Origin: JAVKFY01 sp040223615
GTDB taxonomy: Bacteria; Pseudomonadota; Alphaproteobacteria; GCA-2731375
DNA length: 64,000 nucleotides
Assembly: GCA_040223615.1 (NCBI GenBank)
Contig: JAVKFY010000021.1
Coordinates: forward strand, 1-64,000
Direction of reading: 5' to 3'
Shown one piece after another: positions 8,725 through 17,463 of this stretch (positions are counted from its first letter, which is position 1; each line of letters begins with the position of its first letter). A model generated the notes under the pieces. The model saw only the letters and a list, made by a program, of their open reading frames with translations, was not told where the DNA came from and did not search any database. A program made the translations under genes and the position numbers.

Positions 8725-9543
8725 ATGCGCATGGGGGTTGTGCTGCGGATGGGGCCGCGGGCGGGCGGCGATGATGCCGCGCCGCTGGATCGGCTGCTCG
8801 CGACCGCGCGGGCGGTCGAGGATAATGGCTTCGCCGGCCTGTGGGCGACCGACGCCTTCGGTCGCGGCTCGGCGCAGCTCGATACCCTGGTGACGCTGGG
8901 CGCCATGGCGGCGGCGACGTCGCGCATCGAGCTCGGCACCTGCATCTTGCAGGTCTCGCCGCGCAACCCGGCCGAGCTGGCCAACCGCATCGCCGGGCTG
9001 ACGGTGTTGAGCGGCGGCCGCTTCCGTCTCGGTGTCGGCCCCGGCTCGACCTTGGGCGACTTTGACGTCGCCGGCGCCGACTACGAGAACCGGTTCAAGA
9101 ATTTCGAGCCGGCCATCGCGACGATGCGGCAAGCCTGGGCCGGCGAGACCGTGAACCGGGGCAAGCTGACGCCATGGCCCGGGTTTCAGGCGCCGCCGGT
9201 GTTGCTCGCCGCGTGGCGCAACCCGGCCTGGATCGAGCGTGCCGCGCGGACCTACGACGGCTGGATCGCGTCCGGCCTGCGCAGCGAATGGGACCAGATC
9301 GAAGCCGGCATGCGCGCCTTCCGCGACGCCGGCGGCAAGCGCGCGATCATAGCCAATGTGCCGGTGGCGTATGACGGCACGGTATTCTCGCCGCATGGCG
9401 TCGAACCGACGGTGGTGCTGAAGCGCGACAAGGGCCAGGCCAAGGACATGTTGCGGCGCCTCGCCGACAACGGCTTCGACGACGTGCTCCCCTTCGCCCC
9501 GGACGACACGGCCGACTTCGCGTGGCTGCGCGACCTGATGTAG
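8725..9543 (+). CDS. LLM-class flavin-dependent oxidoreductase
   Basis: 272 residues from ATG at 8725, preceded by GGGGGAA. It is a luciferase-like (bacterial luciferase/F420 monooxygenase) TIM-barrel: GFAGLWATDAFGRG near residue 37, IELGTCILQVSPRNPAELAN near residue 72, SGGRFRLGVGPGS near residue 95 and DGWIASGL in the C-terminal half. It is shorter than typical 300-340 residue members, lacking part of the C-terminal insertion. Cofactor (FMN or F420) and substrate cannot be told. Its position just after the MATE gene suggests joint induction. Confidence 0.85.
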   Translation: MRMGVVLRMGPRAGGDDAAPLDRLLATARAVEDNGFAGLWATDAFGRGSAQLDTLVTLGAMAAATSRIELGTCILQVSPRNPAELANRIAGLTVLSGGRFRLGVGPGSTLGDFDVAGADYENRFKNFEPAIATMRQAWAGETVNRGKLTPWPGFQAPPVLLAAWRNPAWIERAARTYDGWIASGLRSEWDQIEAGMRAFRDAGGKRAIIANVPVAYDGTVFSPHGVEPTVVLKRDKGQAKDMLRRLADNGFDDVLPFAPDDTADFAWLRDLM

Positions 9544-9544
9544 C

Positions 9545-9925
9545 TCAGCCGATCCGCACCGTCGTTGTCGCGGTGCCGCACAAGCGGTCGCCGACCTTCA
9601 GTTCCTGCGTCAGCGTGGCGACGCCGTCCTCGACACTCTCCACCGTGCCGGAGACCACGAAGCTGTCGCCCGGGAATACCATTGCCCGCATCCGGAAGCT
9701 GAGGCCAGTGACGAAGCCCTGCGGTCCCGCCCAGTCCATCGCCTGCATGGCGAAAAAGGCGCCTTGGGATTGGCCGTCCAGCACCGGGTCGGGCAGGCCG
9801 ATCCTGTGCGCGTAGGCCTGGTCGTAGTGCATCCGGTGCCAGTCCCAGGTCGCCGCGCCGTAGGCCATCATCAGGTCCGGCGTGACGTGGCGGGTCAGCT
9901 CGGGCAGCGTGTCGCCGGCCTTCAT
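9545..9925 (-). CDS. MaoC-like dehydratase/hydratase subunit
   Basis: 126 residues with a single hot-dog fold. YGAATWDWHRMHYDQAYA carries the R-specific hydratase signature (Asp and His of the D-x4-H type active site) near residues 23-40, followed by DGQSQGAFFAMQAMDWAG. The start overlaps the stop of the next MaoC gene by four bases (ATGA), indicating that they are translated together and probably form one heteromeric (3R)-hydroxyacyl-CoA dehydratase, as for other paired MaoC proteins. It is the last gene of the ligase-RidA-MaoC-MaoC operon. Confidence 0.85.
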   Translation of the reverse strand: MKAGDTLPELTRHVTPDLMMAYGAATWDWHRMHYDQAYAHRIGLPDPVLDGQSQGAFFAMQAMDWAGPQGFVTGLSFRMRAMVFPGDSFVVSGTVESVEDGVATLTQELKVGDRLCGTATTTVRIG

Positions 9926-10428
9926 GTTCCGGCCTCCGGCTCGATCGGCTGCAGCACGACCAGCTCGACATTGGTCGCCAGCAACTCGCCAGCCTGATTC
10001 TCGTAGCGGACCTCGGAGGTGACGTAGAGCTGCGTGCCGCCACGCCGCGATGGCTTCTCCTCGATATTCGCCAGTGTCCAGGTCGCGGTGATCTCGTCGT
10101 CGGGATGGACCGGCCGCTCGAAGCTATAGTCGTGGCCGGCGCGGATCATCCGCACGTTGTCGACCGGCAGGTCCCACTCGTGGCCGATGTAGCCGTTCTC
10201 GCCGGGTCGCGCGTTGGAGAACTGGCAGGTCTCGCAGACCAGCGTCGGCGGCGCGATCACGTCGCGATAGCCGGCCGCCCGCGCCGCATCTCGATCGGTG
10301 TAGAGCGGGTTGGCGTCGTCCAGCGCCAGCGCGAAGTGGCGGATCGAGGCCCGGCTCAAAGGCTCGCGCGCCGGGTAGACCACTTCGCGGCCGATCCAGC
10401 TTTTCAGTTCGTCGGTCAGTAGCGCCAT
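9922..10428 (-). CDS. MaoC/FAS1-like dehydratase N-domain protein
   Basis: 168 residues with the FAS1-like dehydratase fold that is normally the partner of a catalytic MaoC subunit: LSRASIRHFALALDDANPLY near residue 24, PPTLVCETCQFSN near residue 60, and a long hot-dog helix. It has a variant active-site region and may be structural. It sits four bases after the triple-RidA gene and overlaps the second MaoC gene. Together they would hydrate or dehydrate a CoA thioester made by the operon's ligase. Confidence 0.8.
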   Translation of the reverse strand: MALLTDELKSWIGREVVYPAREPLSRASIRHFALALDDANPLYTDRDAARAAGYRDVIAPPTLVCETCQFSNARPGENGYIGHEWDLPVDNVRMIRAGHDYSFERPVHPDDEITATWTLANIEEKPSRRGGTQLYVTSEVRYENQAGELLATNVELVVLQPIEPEAGT

Positions 10429-10432
10429 TGGC

Positions 10433-11554
10433 CTAGTCCAGCACCCCGATAGAGCAGATCTCGATGTTCATCGTCGGCCGCAGCAGGGTCTCGCACAGCG
10501 GCCCGGTCGAGGCCGGGAAGGGCAGCTCGAACAGCCGTTGCCGGACCTTGGCGACGTCGCGATAGGTCGCCTGCGCGGCCGGCGTGGTGTACTCGATGGT
10601 CTTCACCAGATTCCGCGGCCCGCCGCCGGCCGCCGCCACCACTTCGAGAATCCGCGTGTAGGTCGCTTCGGCCTCCGCCACCACATCGTTTTCCGCCGCC
10701 GGCGCGCCGGTCTCCGGGTCCAGCGCCATCATGCCGGACAGGAACAGCAGCTTGCCGGCCTTCACCCCGGGGCTGTAGGTCAGCTTCTCGAAGCGGCTCC
10801 AGCCGGGGTTCACCGTTTCGGGTGTGTCGCGCGTCGCGGTGATATCGATCTGGACCATCGCGTCGTCGCGCACCAGACGCGGCATGATGATGCCGGTCGC
10901 CGCTGGGTAGACGCCGGTGAAGCGTTCGCGCCGGACCTTGGCGCTTTCCTTGTAGATCGGCAGCACGTCCGGCGGGATGAACTCCACCGTTTTCACCACC
11001 GCGTCGAGACCGAGCCCAAGCGGCTTCAGCAGCGTTTCGGCCTGGTCGAACACGTCGTGACACTGCGCCACCAGGTCGCCGCCGCGCCCGTGCAGCGTCG
11101 GCAGGTAGACCAGTCCGGCGCTGTCGACCGCGCCGCCGACCAGTGCCGTGCCCGGCCCCGCCGTCGCCTCCAGCTCGATGTAGGCGTCGCGGCGCAACAG
11201 CGCCTTCACCGGCACGGTGTTCACGGTCGCCTTGTCGCCCAGCCGCTCGCGCCGCACCGCCTCGGCCTCGGCGTAGCGCTCGATGCCGTCGGGCGTGACG
11301 TATTCGACCAGCCGAATCACGTCGGCCAGCGTCTTGCCGTCGGCCGCCAGGATCGCCTCCAGCTTGTCGTAGGCGGTGCGCGTCTGCTCCGCCATGCCGC
11401 CCTTGATCACCATCCGCTTGGTGTCGCGGTCGTACTCCGAAGCGGTGTGACCCGACAGGTAGGTCCTCTCGCCGGCCTTCAGCCCGAGCGAGAAGGAGTA
11501 GCGGGCGTAGTCCATCCAAGGAAAATGCGTGGGCTTCAGCGCTGTCGCGGTCAT
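10433..11554 (-). CDS. Protein of three fused RidA (YjgF/L-PSP) domains
   Basis: 373 residues. Three complete RidA-like units follow one another: about 15-130 (GLKAGERTYLSGHTASEYD, then DVIRLVEYVTPDGIERYAEA), about 132-245 (GLVYLPTLHGRGGDLVAQ, then VVKTVEFIPPDVLPIYKES) and about 255-373 (GVKAGKLLFLSGMMALDPET, then LVKTIEYTTPAAQATYRDV). RidA is normally a single ~130-residue domain forming trimers, so this chain may fold as a covalent pseudo-trimer. The catalytic arginine of RidA (the R of the 'PARS' segment) is absent from each unit: the aligned segments read TVNT, PAAT and PAST. Classic enamine deaminase activity is therefore doubtful. The ATG overlaps the ligase stop (ATGA). Role in the CoA pathway unknown. 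Confidence 0.85.
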   Translation of the reverse strand: MTATALKPTHFPWMDYARYSFSLGLKAGERTYLSGHTASEYDRDTKRMVIKGGMAEQTRTAYDKLEAILAADGKTLADVIRLVEYVTPDGIERYAEAEAVRRERLGDKATVNTVPVKALLRRDAYIELEATAGPGTALVGGAVDSAGLVYLPTLHGRGGDLVAQCHDVFDQAETLLKPLGLGLDAVVKTVEFIPPDVLPIYKESAKVRRERFTGVYPAATGIIMPRLVRDDAMVQIDITATRDTPETVNPGWSRFEKLTYSPGVKAGKLLFLSGMMALDPETGAPAAENDVVAEAEATYTRILEVVAAAGGGPRNLVKTIEYTTPAAQATYRDVAKVRQRLFELPFPASTGPLCETLLRPTMNIEICSIGVLD

Positions 11555-13152
11555 GTCTCGGCGGCCTCCGACCGCAGTTTGAAGCGTTGGATCTTGCCGC
11601 TCTCGGTCTTCGGCAACTCAGTCACGAAGGCGAAGGCGCGCGGCACGGCATGCGCGCCCAGATGGCCGCGCACCGTCTTCGCCAGTTCCTCTTCCAGCGC
11701 CGCGTTGCCGCTCTGGCCCGGCACCAGCACGACATAGGCCATGATGAGATGGCCGCGCAGGTCGTCCGGCTTGCCGACCACGCCAGCCTCGGCGACAGCC
11801 GGGTGCTCCAGCAACGCGCTTTCCACCTCGAACGGGCCGATGCGGTAGCCGGCTGACTTGATCACGTCGTCGGAGCGGCCCTCGAACCACAGGAAGCCGT
11901 CGGCGTCGCGCCGGCCCAGGTCGTTGGTGACGATCCAGCGCTGTCCGAACACCTCGTCGGTGAGCGCCTCGTTGTTCCAGTAGTGCGTCGCGTAGAAACC
12001 CTGCTCGCTGTGCGCCAGGCCGATCAGCCCGACGGTGTCGTCGTCAGCGCGTTCGCCGGCGTCGTCGATCACGTCGACCCAGTGGCCGGGCAGTGGCCGG
12101 CCCATCGAGCCGGGCCGCACGTCGTCGGGCAGGGCCGCGAGGTTGCCGACCGGCAGCCCCATTTCCGACGATCCATAGGTGTCCAGCGGCGGCGTGCCCC
12201 AGACATCGCGGAAGAACCGCACCGCCTCGGCATTCAGCGGCTCGCCGCAGCTCCAGATCCGCCGCACCGGCGCGTCGGCGGCGCGCACCCGGTCCACGCC
12301 AAGTGCCATGATTCCGCGCAGCAGCGTCGGCACGGTCGCCAGGTTGGTGACGTTGTTGGCCGCGAGGAAGTCGAGCGCGGCCTCCGCGTTCGGTTGCGCC
12401 TGCCACATGGTCACGCCGCAGCCGAACGCGAGCGCGTTGGCGTAACAGATCATGCCATAGCCCCAGGCCGGATCGCCGGATGGCCAGAACACGTCGCCGG
12501 GCTTGAGGTCGGCGCAGTGGCGGATCGCCGGCGCAATGGAGGCGACAAAATTGGTCGCGATGATCACGCCTTTCGGCGTGCCGGTGGAGCCGGACGTGTA
12601 GAGCAGGCAAGCCGGGTCGCGCCGGTTCATCGGGACGGGGTCGGCGGGCTCCGCGGCGGCCATCGCGTCGTCGTAGCCGTCGCCCACGACAATGACCGCC
12701 GACACCGCGGCTCGCGCCGTTCCCAGGCCGTCCGCGTAGTCGGTATGCGTCAGGAGCAGCTTCGCGCCGCTATCGTGCAGGCGCATGCAGATTGCGTCGG
12801 CGCCGAAGGCGGAGAAGATCGGCACGTAGATCGCGCCCGCCCGCCAGATACCCAGCATCGCGATCACCGTTTCCGGCACCCGCGGCATGATCATCGCCAC
12901 CCGGTCGCCTTTGCCGACGCCGCGTGCCGCCAGCAGGCCGGCGAACCGCGCCGACCGTTCGGCCAGTTCCGCGAAGCTCAGCCGCCGCCGCTCGCCATTC
13001 TTGCCACGCCAGTCGAGCGCCACGTGCGGGCTGTCGGCGTGGCGGTCGGCCAGCGTCGAGGCGACATTCACCGGTCCGTGCGCCGGCCAATCGAGTGCTG
13101 CCAGTATCTCGTTCCAGTCGAACGCGTCGCGGCTGTCCTGGTAACTCGTCAT
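11551..13152 (-). CDS. AMP-forming acyl-CoA synthetase
   Basis: 533 residues from ATG at 13152 (MTSYQDSRDAFDW); an upstream in-frame ATG at 13188 is less likely. The ANL-superfamily motifs are intact: P-loop LLYTSGSTGTPKGVI near residue 185, TYGSSEMGLPVG near residue 325, the hinge region FEGRSDDVIKSAGYRIGPFE and the C-terminal catalytic lysine in ESGKIQR. It resembles acetyl-/medium-chain acyl-CoA synthetases. It is first gene of the operon with the RidA and MaoC genes and divergent from the BadI-like gene, so it probably activates the carboxylic acid that enters the pathway. Confidence 0.9.
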   Translation of the reverse strand: MTSYQDSRDAFDWNEILAALDWPAHGPVNVASTLADRHADSPHVALDWRGKNGERRRLSFAELAERSARFAGLLAARGVGKGDRVAMIMPRVPETVIAMLGIWRAGAIYVPIFSAFGADAICMRLHDSGAKLLLTHTDYADGLGTARAAVSAVIVVGDGYDDAMAAAEPADPVPMNRRDPACLLYTSGSTGTPKGVIIATNFVASIAPAIRHCADLKPGDVFWPSGDPAWGYGMICYANALAFGCGVTMWQAQPNAEAALDFLAANNVTNLATVPTLLRGIMALGVDRVRAADAPVRRIWSCGEPLNAEAVRFFRDVWGTPPLDTYGSSEMGLPVGNLAALPDDVRPGSMGRPLPGHWVDVIDDAGERADDDTVGLIGLAHSEQGFYATHYWNNEALTDEVFGQRWIVTNDLGRRDADGFLWFEGRSDDVIKSAGYRIGPFEVESALLEHPAVAEAGVVGKPDDLRGHLIMAYVVLVPGQSGNAALEEELAKTVRGHLGAHAVPRAFAFVTELPKTESGKIQRFKLRSEAAET

Positions 13153-13276
13153 GGCCGGATTGTGCGCCGCCCGGCGGCCGCCCGGCAACTATACTGCGCC
13201 ATCCGTTCGCGGCCCTTGCCGCCGTCACCCTGCCGGCGGTAGTACACTAGCGAACGAACATTTTGGGAGCTGTGCC

Positions 13277-14068
13277 ATGGCCTATACCGACCTTCTCTAC
13301 GACGAGACCGACGGCGTCGCGACGATCACCATCAACCGGCCGGACAAGTACAACGCCTTTCGCCCGCGCACCGTGGTGGAACTGATCGAGGCCTTCATGG
13401 CCGCCGGCTGGAACAACGACATCGGCGCCATCGTGCTGACCGGCGCCGGCAACAAGGCGTTCTGCACCGGCGGCGACCAGAAGGACCACGACGGCCAGTA
13501 TGGCGACAAGGATGCGCGCGGCACCGTCGGCATGCCGGTGGAGGAGCTGCACTCGATCATCCGCGACGTGCCCAAGCCGGTGGTCGCCAAGGTGCGCGGC
13601 TTCGCCATCGGCGGCGGCAACGTGCTGGCGACGCTGTGCGACATGACTCTGGCGGCGGAGAGCGCGATCTTCGGCCAGGTCGGCCCGAAGATGGGCTCGG
13701 TCGATCCCGGCTTCGGCACCGCCTACCTCTCCCGCATCGTCGGCGAGAAGAAGGCGCGCGAGATCTGGTACATGTGCAAGCGCTACACGGCGGCGGAAGC
13801 CGTCGAGATGGGCCTGTGCAACAAGGCCATCCCGGACGACAAGCTGGACGAGGAAGTCGCCGCCTGGTGCGCGGAACTGGTGCAGCGCTCGCCAACCGCC
13901 GTCGCCATCGCCAAGCGCTCTTTTAACGCCGACAGCGACAATATCCGCGGCATCGGCGGGCTGGGCATGCAGGCGCTGAAGCTCTACTACGACACGGCGG
14001 AGTCGAAAGAGGGCGTGCAGGCGCTGAACGAGAAGCGCCCGCCGCAGTTCCGCAAGTTCGTCGCCTGA
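13277..14068 (+). CDS. badI: 2-ketocyclohexanecarboxyl-CoA hydrolase-like (BadI) crotonase
   Basis: 263 residues, start at 13277 after GGGAGC. From memory of the Rhodopseudomonas palustris BadI sequence, the resemblance is close over the whole length: INRPDKYNAF, FCTGGDQKDHDGQYGDKDAR, GFAIGGGNVLATLCDMT, GQVGPKMGSVDPGFGTAYLS and IWYMCKRYTAAEAVEMGL. BadI is a MenB-like crotonase that opens 2-ketocyclohexane-1-carboxyl-CoA to pimeloyl-CoA in alicyclic acid and benzoate breakdown. The divergent ligase and the following hydratase fit such a pathway. The exact ring substrate here is inferred. Confidence 0.8.
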   Translation: MAYTDLLYDETDGVATITINRPDKYNAFRPRTVVELIEAFMAAGWNNDIGAIVLTGAGNKAFCTGGDQKDHDGQYGDKDARGTVGMPVEELHSIIRDVPKPVVAKVRGFAIGGGNVLATLCDMTLAAESAIFGQVGPKMGSVDPGFGTAYLSRIVGEKKAREIWYMCKRYTAAEAVEMGLCNKAIPDDKLDEEVAAWCAELVQRSPTAVAIAKRSFNADSDNIRGIGGLGMQALKLYYDTAESKEGVQALNEKRPPQFRKFVA

Positions 14069-14075
14069 GTACGCC

Positions 14076-14102
14076 GTCACCCCGGGTCAGGGCCGGGGTG
14101 AC
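14076..14102. repeat. Short palindromic intergenic element
   Basis: GTCACCCCGG (14076-14085) and CCGGGGTGAC (14093-14102) are perfect 10-bp arms around GTCAGGG. It lies between two same-strand crotonase genes. A decayed relative carrying TCCGGGGTGAC lies at 28601-28611, so this looks like a dispersed intergenic palindrome rather than a U-tract terminator. Confidence 0.6.
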
Positions 14103-14126
14103 GTTACTCGTTGAGGGAAGTGCGCG

Positions 14127-14924
14127 ATGGCTGACTACGAGACCTTGCACGTCGAGCGGCGCGGCGCCGCGCTCTGGCTGACGTTGAACCGGCCGGATCG
14201 GCTGAACGCCTTCAACGCCACCATGATCGAGGAGCTGAACCGGCTCCTCGACGATTTGATGACTGACTTGTCGGTGCGCGTCATCGTCATGCGCGGCGCG
14301 GGGCGGGCGTTCTGCGCCGGCGTCGATGTGAAGGAAATCACCTCGCTGGTCGCCAACGGCATCGTGCCGGACTACACCGGCCAGCGCCGCATCTCCGACG
14401 TCATCGTCAAGCTGCGCCGCTGTCCGCAGCCGATCGTCGCGCTGGTGCATGGCGCGGCGACCGGCGGCGGTTTCGCGCTGGCGCTGGCGGCCGATATCCG
14501 GCTGGCCGGTGAGAGCGCCAAGATGAACTGCGCTTTCATCAAGCTCGGCCTGACGGGGTGCGACATGGGTCTGAGCTACCACCTGCCGCGCCTGGTCGGC
14601 GGCTCGAACGCGGCGGCGCTGATGTACACCGGCCGCTTCGTCGGGGCGAAGCGGGCCGAGGCTATCGGCCTGGTCACCGAGGCACTGGCCGACGACGAGC
14701 TGGAGAGCGTCGCGGAGAGCTATGTCGCGGAGATGCTGGCCACCGGCCCGCTCGGCCTGCGGCTCACCAAGGACGGCCTGAACCAGGCGGTCGACGCCGC
14801 CAGCCTGGAGCAGGCGGTGGCGCTGGAGGACCGCAACCAGGTCATGACGCTGAACGCCCCCGACTTCGTCGAGGGCCTCGCCGCCTTCCACGAGAAGCGT
14901 GCACCGGTCTGGAAGTCCGGCTAG
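14127..14924 (+). CDS. Enoyl-CoA hydratase/isomerase family protein
   Basis: 265 residues. Crotonase fold: LTLNRPDRLNAFNATMI, the CoA-binding oxyanion-hole segment AFCAGVDVKEI near residue 62 and HGAATGGGFALALAADIRLA near residue 110. The second catalytic glutamate position of classical ECH is not obvious: the segment reads CAFIKLGLTGCDMGLSY, with a glycine-aspartate context, so isomerase or hydrolase chemistry is possible. It lies 58 bases after the BadI-like gene and probably acts in the same pathway. Its end overlaps the convergent 318-aa periplasmic protein gene by four bases. Confidence 0.85.
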   Translation: MADYETLHVERRGAALWLTLNRPDRLNAFNATMIEELNRLLDDLMTDLSVRVIVMRGAGRAFCAGVDVKEITSLVANGIVPDYTGQRRISDVIVKLRRCPQPIVALVHGAATGGGFALALAADIRLAGESAKMNCAFIKLGLTGCDMGLSYHLPRLVGGSNAAALMYTGRFVGAKRAEAIGLVTEALADDELESVAESYVAEMLATGPLGLRLTKDGLNQAVDAASLEQAVALEDRNQVMTLNAPDFVEGLAAFHEKRAPVWKSG

Positions 14925-15877
14925 TTCCTGTCGACCTTGACCTTGTGCACCAGGTGCACGCCGCCGCGATTGACGATCGACAGGCCGTCGAACGGGTCCT
15001 GCAGCACGGTGTCGGTGGCGCGCAGGACGCGCATGCCGTCGATCTCGACGTACATGCCACCGGTCCGGTCGCGCGCCCAGATGATGTTGTGCTCCAGGCC
15101 GTCGAACAGCGAGCCGCGAATATCCACCTGCGCGATGGTCTCGTTTCGGGTGGCGCCACGGCGGATCAGCAGCAGGCCCTGGCTGGTGCGATAGAGCAGA
15201 CCATAGCCCGGGCGCACCGTGTTGCCTTGCGAGATCGCGATCTCGATGGCGCCTTGGGTGGTGCGCGACGAGACGTCGACGTCCAGCGTGAACGCGTTCG
15301 GGATCGACGCCTGGGTGCGGATCTCCGCGTTCTCCTGGCTCGCCTGCATCGCCGGCTGGTTCTGGCTGGCGCTGCCCTGGTTGCCGAGCAGGATCTGGCT
15401 GAGGATGCCGATCACGTCGCCGGCGCGGCTGTTGCCGCCGGCGTCGCGTTCCGCCGCCTTGCGGTCGTCTTCCTTCAGCACCACCGCCGAGATCAGCTTG
15501 CGGTCGCTGAGCACCTGGAAGTTGCCGGAGATCACTTGCCAGGACGGATTGTAGGCGAAGTCGCCGTCGCCGAAATTGTCGTTCACATAGGGGCCATTCG
15601 CCGCCGGCGTGGACGTACCACCGCCGCCGCCACCGGTTTGGAGCTGCGCGCGATACTTCTGACTGAGGCCGCGCAGGTCCTGCAGGAAGCGCGGATCGGC
15701 GGCCTTTGCGCGCTCCGCCTGATTGACCAGCCGGTCCAGCTCGTCCAGCACCTGGCCGAGATGCTGCGCCTCTCTCTCGCTTTGGTTCCAGCGTTGGTAG
15801 CGGCTTTGTGCCTCGGCCGCCGGGATCAGCAGGCTGCTGGCCAGCAGGCCGGCAGCCAGGGTGCGCCATGCAATCAT
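14921..15877 (-). CDS. Exported protein of unknown function with C-terminal laminin-G/LamG-like domain
   Basis: 318 residues from ATG at 15877, after GAGGAAAAC. A Sec signal peptide is clear (MIAWRTLAAGLLASSLLIPA, cleavage after AEA). Residues 25-85 are charged and probably alpha-helical (coiled-coil-like: EAQHLGQVLDELDRLVNQAE). A glycine run and linker follow, then a beta-rich domain from about residue 95 with 'VNDNFGDGDFAYNPSW', typical of concanavalin/LamG-like modules in envelope proteins. The function is unknown. It is monocistronic or read with the upstream MFS gene, which lies 62 bases away on the same strand. Confidence 0.7.
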   Translation of the reverse strand: MIAWRTLAAGLLASSLLIPAAEAQSRYQRWNQSEREAQHLGQVLDELDRLVNQAERAKAADPRFLQDLRGLSQKYRAQLQTGGGGGGTSTPAANGPYVNDNFGDGDFAYNPSWQVISGNFQVLSDRKLISAVVLKEDDRKAAERDAGGNSRAGDVIGILSQILLGNQGSASQNQPAMQASQENAEIRTQASIPNAFTLDVDVSSRTTQGAIEIAISQGNTVRPGYGLLYRTSQGLLLIRRGATRNETIAQVDIRGSLFDGLEHNIIWARDRTGGMYVEIDGMRVLRATDTVLQDPFDGLSIVNRGGVHLVHKVKVDRN

Positions 15878-15939
15878 GTTTGTTTTCCTCCCGGATCGGC
15901 GAGCATCGGCTGAACGCGCCTCGTGCCGCCTCGGTTCCA

Positions 15940-17454
15940 TTATCCGCCGCGCCACCCGCGCCGCAAGGAGCGTTGGATCAGGTTGAGCGGTAGCTCGGTC
16001 ATCGCCTTCAGCCCGGCGACGGTGGAGAAGCTGCGGATCGTGCGCCGGGTTTCGGCCATCACCTCGTGCAGCACCAGCGACTGCGCATCGACGCCGTCCT
16101 CGCGCACCAGGGTGAGCCGATGCAGCGAATAGAGCCCGATTACCGCCGCCAGCAGGAAGAAGAAGTCCCAGCCGCCGACGAACAGCGCCGGGATATCGCG
16201 CTCACCGTCCGGCGTCGTCCAGCGCAGCACCAACGACAGTTCGCGCCGCAGGAAGAAGTCGGCGGTCAGGCCGCCGACGATCGGCGCCACGCCGGCGGCC
16301 AGCGAGTTCAGGATCGAGCTCGCCGCCAGGTAGTTGTTGGTCTCGCCGGCCGGGGCCAGCTTCATGCCGATCGCGGTTGACGCCAGGGTCACGCCGGCTG
16401 TGGCGATGCCGGTCAGCAGATGGATCGCGAACAGCAGCGGCACCGTCAGCACGTGCGGATCCGGGAAGGTGGTGAAGGTCCAGGCGAAGATGCAGCCGAT
16501 GAACAGCGGGCCGCAGACCGACAGCACCGCCTTGTTGGAGTAGCGGTCGGCGATCAGACCCCACACCCGCATCAGCATCACGTTGGCGAACTGGCTGACG
16601 ATCATCAGCATCGTGACCAGCGTCAGGTCGAGCCCGAGCCGGCGCAGCATGTAGACCGTGAAGAACGGCGCCGCCAGGTTGGTGGCGAAGGCCCAGGTGC
16701 CCAGGAACCACATCAACCGCCGGAAGTTGGCGTCGCGGAACGGCTGCAGCAGCAGCCGGGTGAACGGAAACCGCTCGTCGCGCGGCGGCATCCGCGGGTC
16801 CGGCATCCGCGCCATGCAGTAGATGCTGACCACGCTGGAAATGCCGGCAACGGCGAACAGCACGGCGTAGGCGTAGCGCATGCCGTCGGCGGCGTCGCGC
16901 GCCGACCACTGGTCCACCAGCAGCGCGGCGAGCAGGCTCAGGATCGTGCCGGCGATGGCCATCAGCCGCAGGCGCTTGGAGAAATAGGCGCCGCGCCGGT
17001 CCGGCGGCACGATGTCGGGGATCCAGGCGTTCCACGCGGCGGTGACGATGGCGCCGGTGGCGTAGCGCAGCAGCACCGAGATCACCAGCACGGTGAGCGC
17101 CATGTCGACGTCGGGCACGAACATCGCTGCGACCATGCCGACATAGCTGAGCCGGCCGAAGCCACCGACCAGCACCGCGATGGTGCGCCGCGCGTGCGTG
17201 CGTTCCACCAGCCAGACGCCGAACAGCTGCGCGAACTGGATCAGGTGCGGTACCGCGGCAAGCACGCCGATAACGATGTTGGAGGCGCCCAGATACACCG
17301 CGCAGGCCGCCAGGAACGGGCCGGCGGCCAGGGTCTCCATCGCCTGGCTGGCGACGCCGTTGCGCAACAGCCACAGCCGGCCCAGCACCAGGTCGCGCGC
17401 CCCGACATCGTCCTGCGGCCCGAGACGCCGGCCGATCGCACCACGCAGACCCAT
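15940..17454 (-). CDS. MFS transporter
   Basis: 504 residues from ATG at 17454. About 12 membrane helices with the central loop at roughly residues 205-235 (RMPDPRMPPRDERFPFTRLL). N-terminal helices contain ETLAAGPFLAACAVYLGASN and a motif-A-like loop VWLVERTHARRTIAVLVGG. The long C-terminal cytoplasmic tail (EDGVDAQSLVLHEVMAETRR) is unusual for simple drug exporters and recalls MFS proteins of uncharacterised nutrient uptake. It starts nine bases after the aminotransferase stop on the same strand, so the two are cotranscribed and the substrate may be an amine or amino acid related to that enzyme. Confidence 0.85.
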   Translation of the reverse strand: MGLRGAIGRRLGPQDDVGARDLVLGRLWLLRNGVASQAMETLAAGPFLAACAVYLGASNIVIGVLAAVPHLIQFAQLFGVWLVERTHARRTIAVLVGGFGRLSYVGMVAAMFVPDVDMALTVLVISVLLRYATGAIVTAAWNAWIPDIVPPDRRGAYFSKRLRLMAIAGTILSLLAALLVDQWSARDAADGMRYAYAVLFAVAGISSVVSIYCMARMPDPRMPPRDERFPFTRLLLQPFRDANFRRLMWFLGTWAFATNLAAPFFTVYMLRRLGLDLTLVTMLMIVSQFANVMLMRVWGLIADRYSNKAVLSVCGPLFIGCIFAWTFTTFPDPHVLTVPLLFAIHLLTGIATAGVTLASTAIGMKLAPAGETNNYLAASSILNSLAAGVAPIVGGLTADFFLRRELSLVLRWTTPDGERDIPALFVGGWDFFFLLAAVIGLYSLHRLTLVREDGVDAQSLVLHEVMAETRRTIRSFSTVAGLKAMTELPLNLIQRSLRRGWRGG

Positions 17455-17463
17455 GTGGTGTGC

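Noticed and set aside
13923..15869. 648-residue minus-strand frame
   Set aside because: Shadow of the crotonase and exported-protein genes in another frame, with no recognisable domain.
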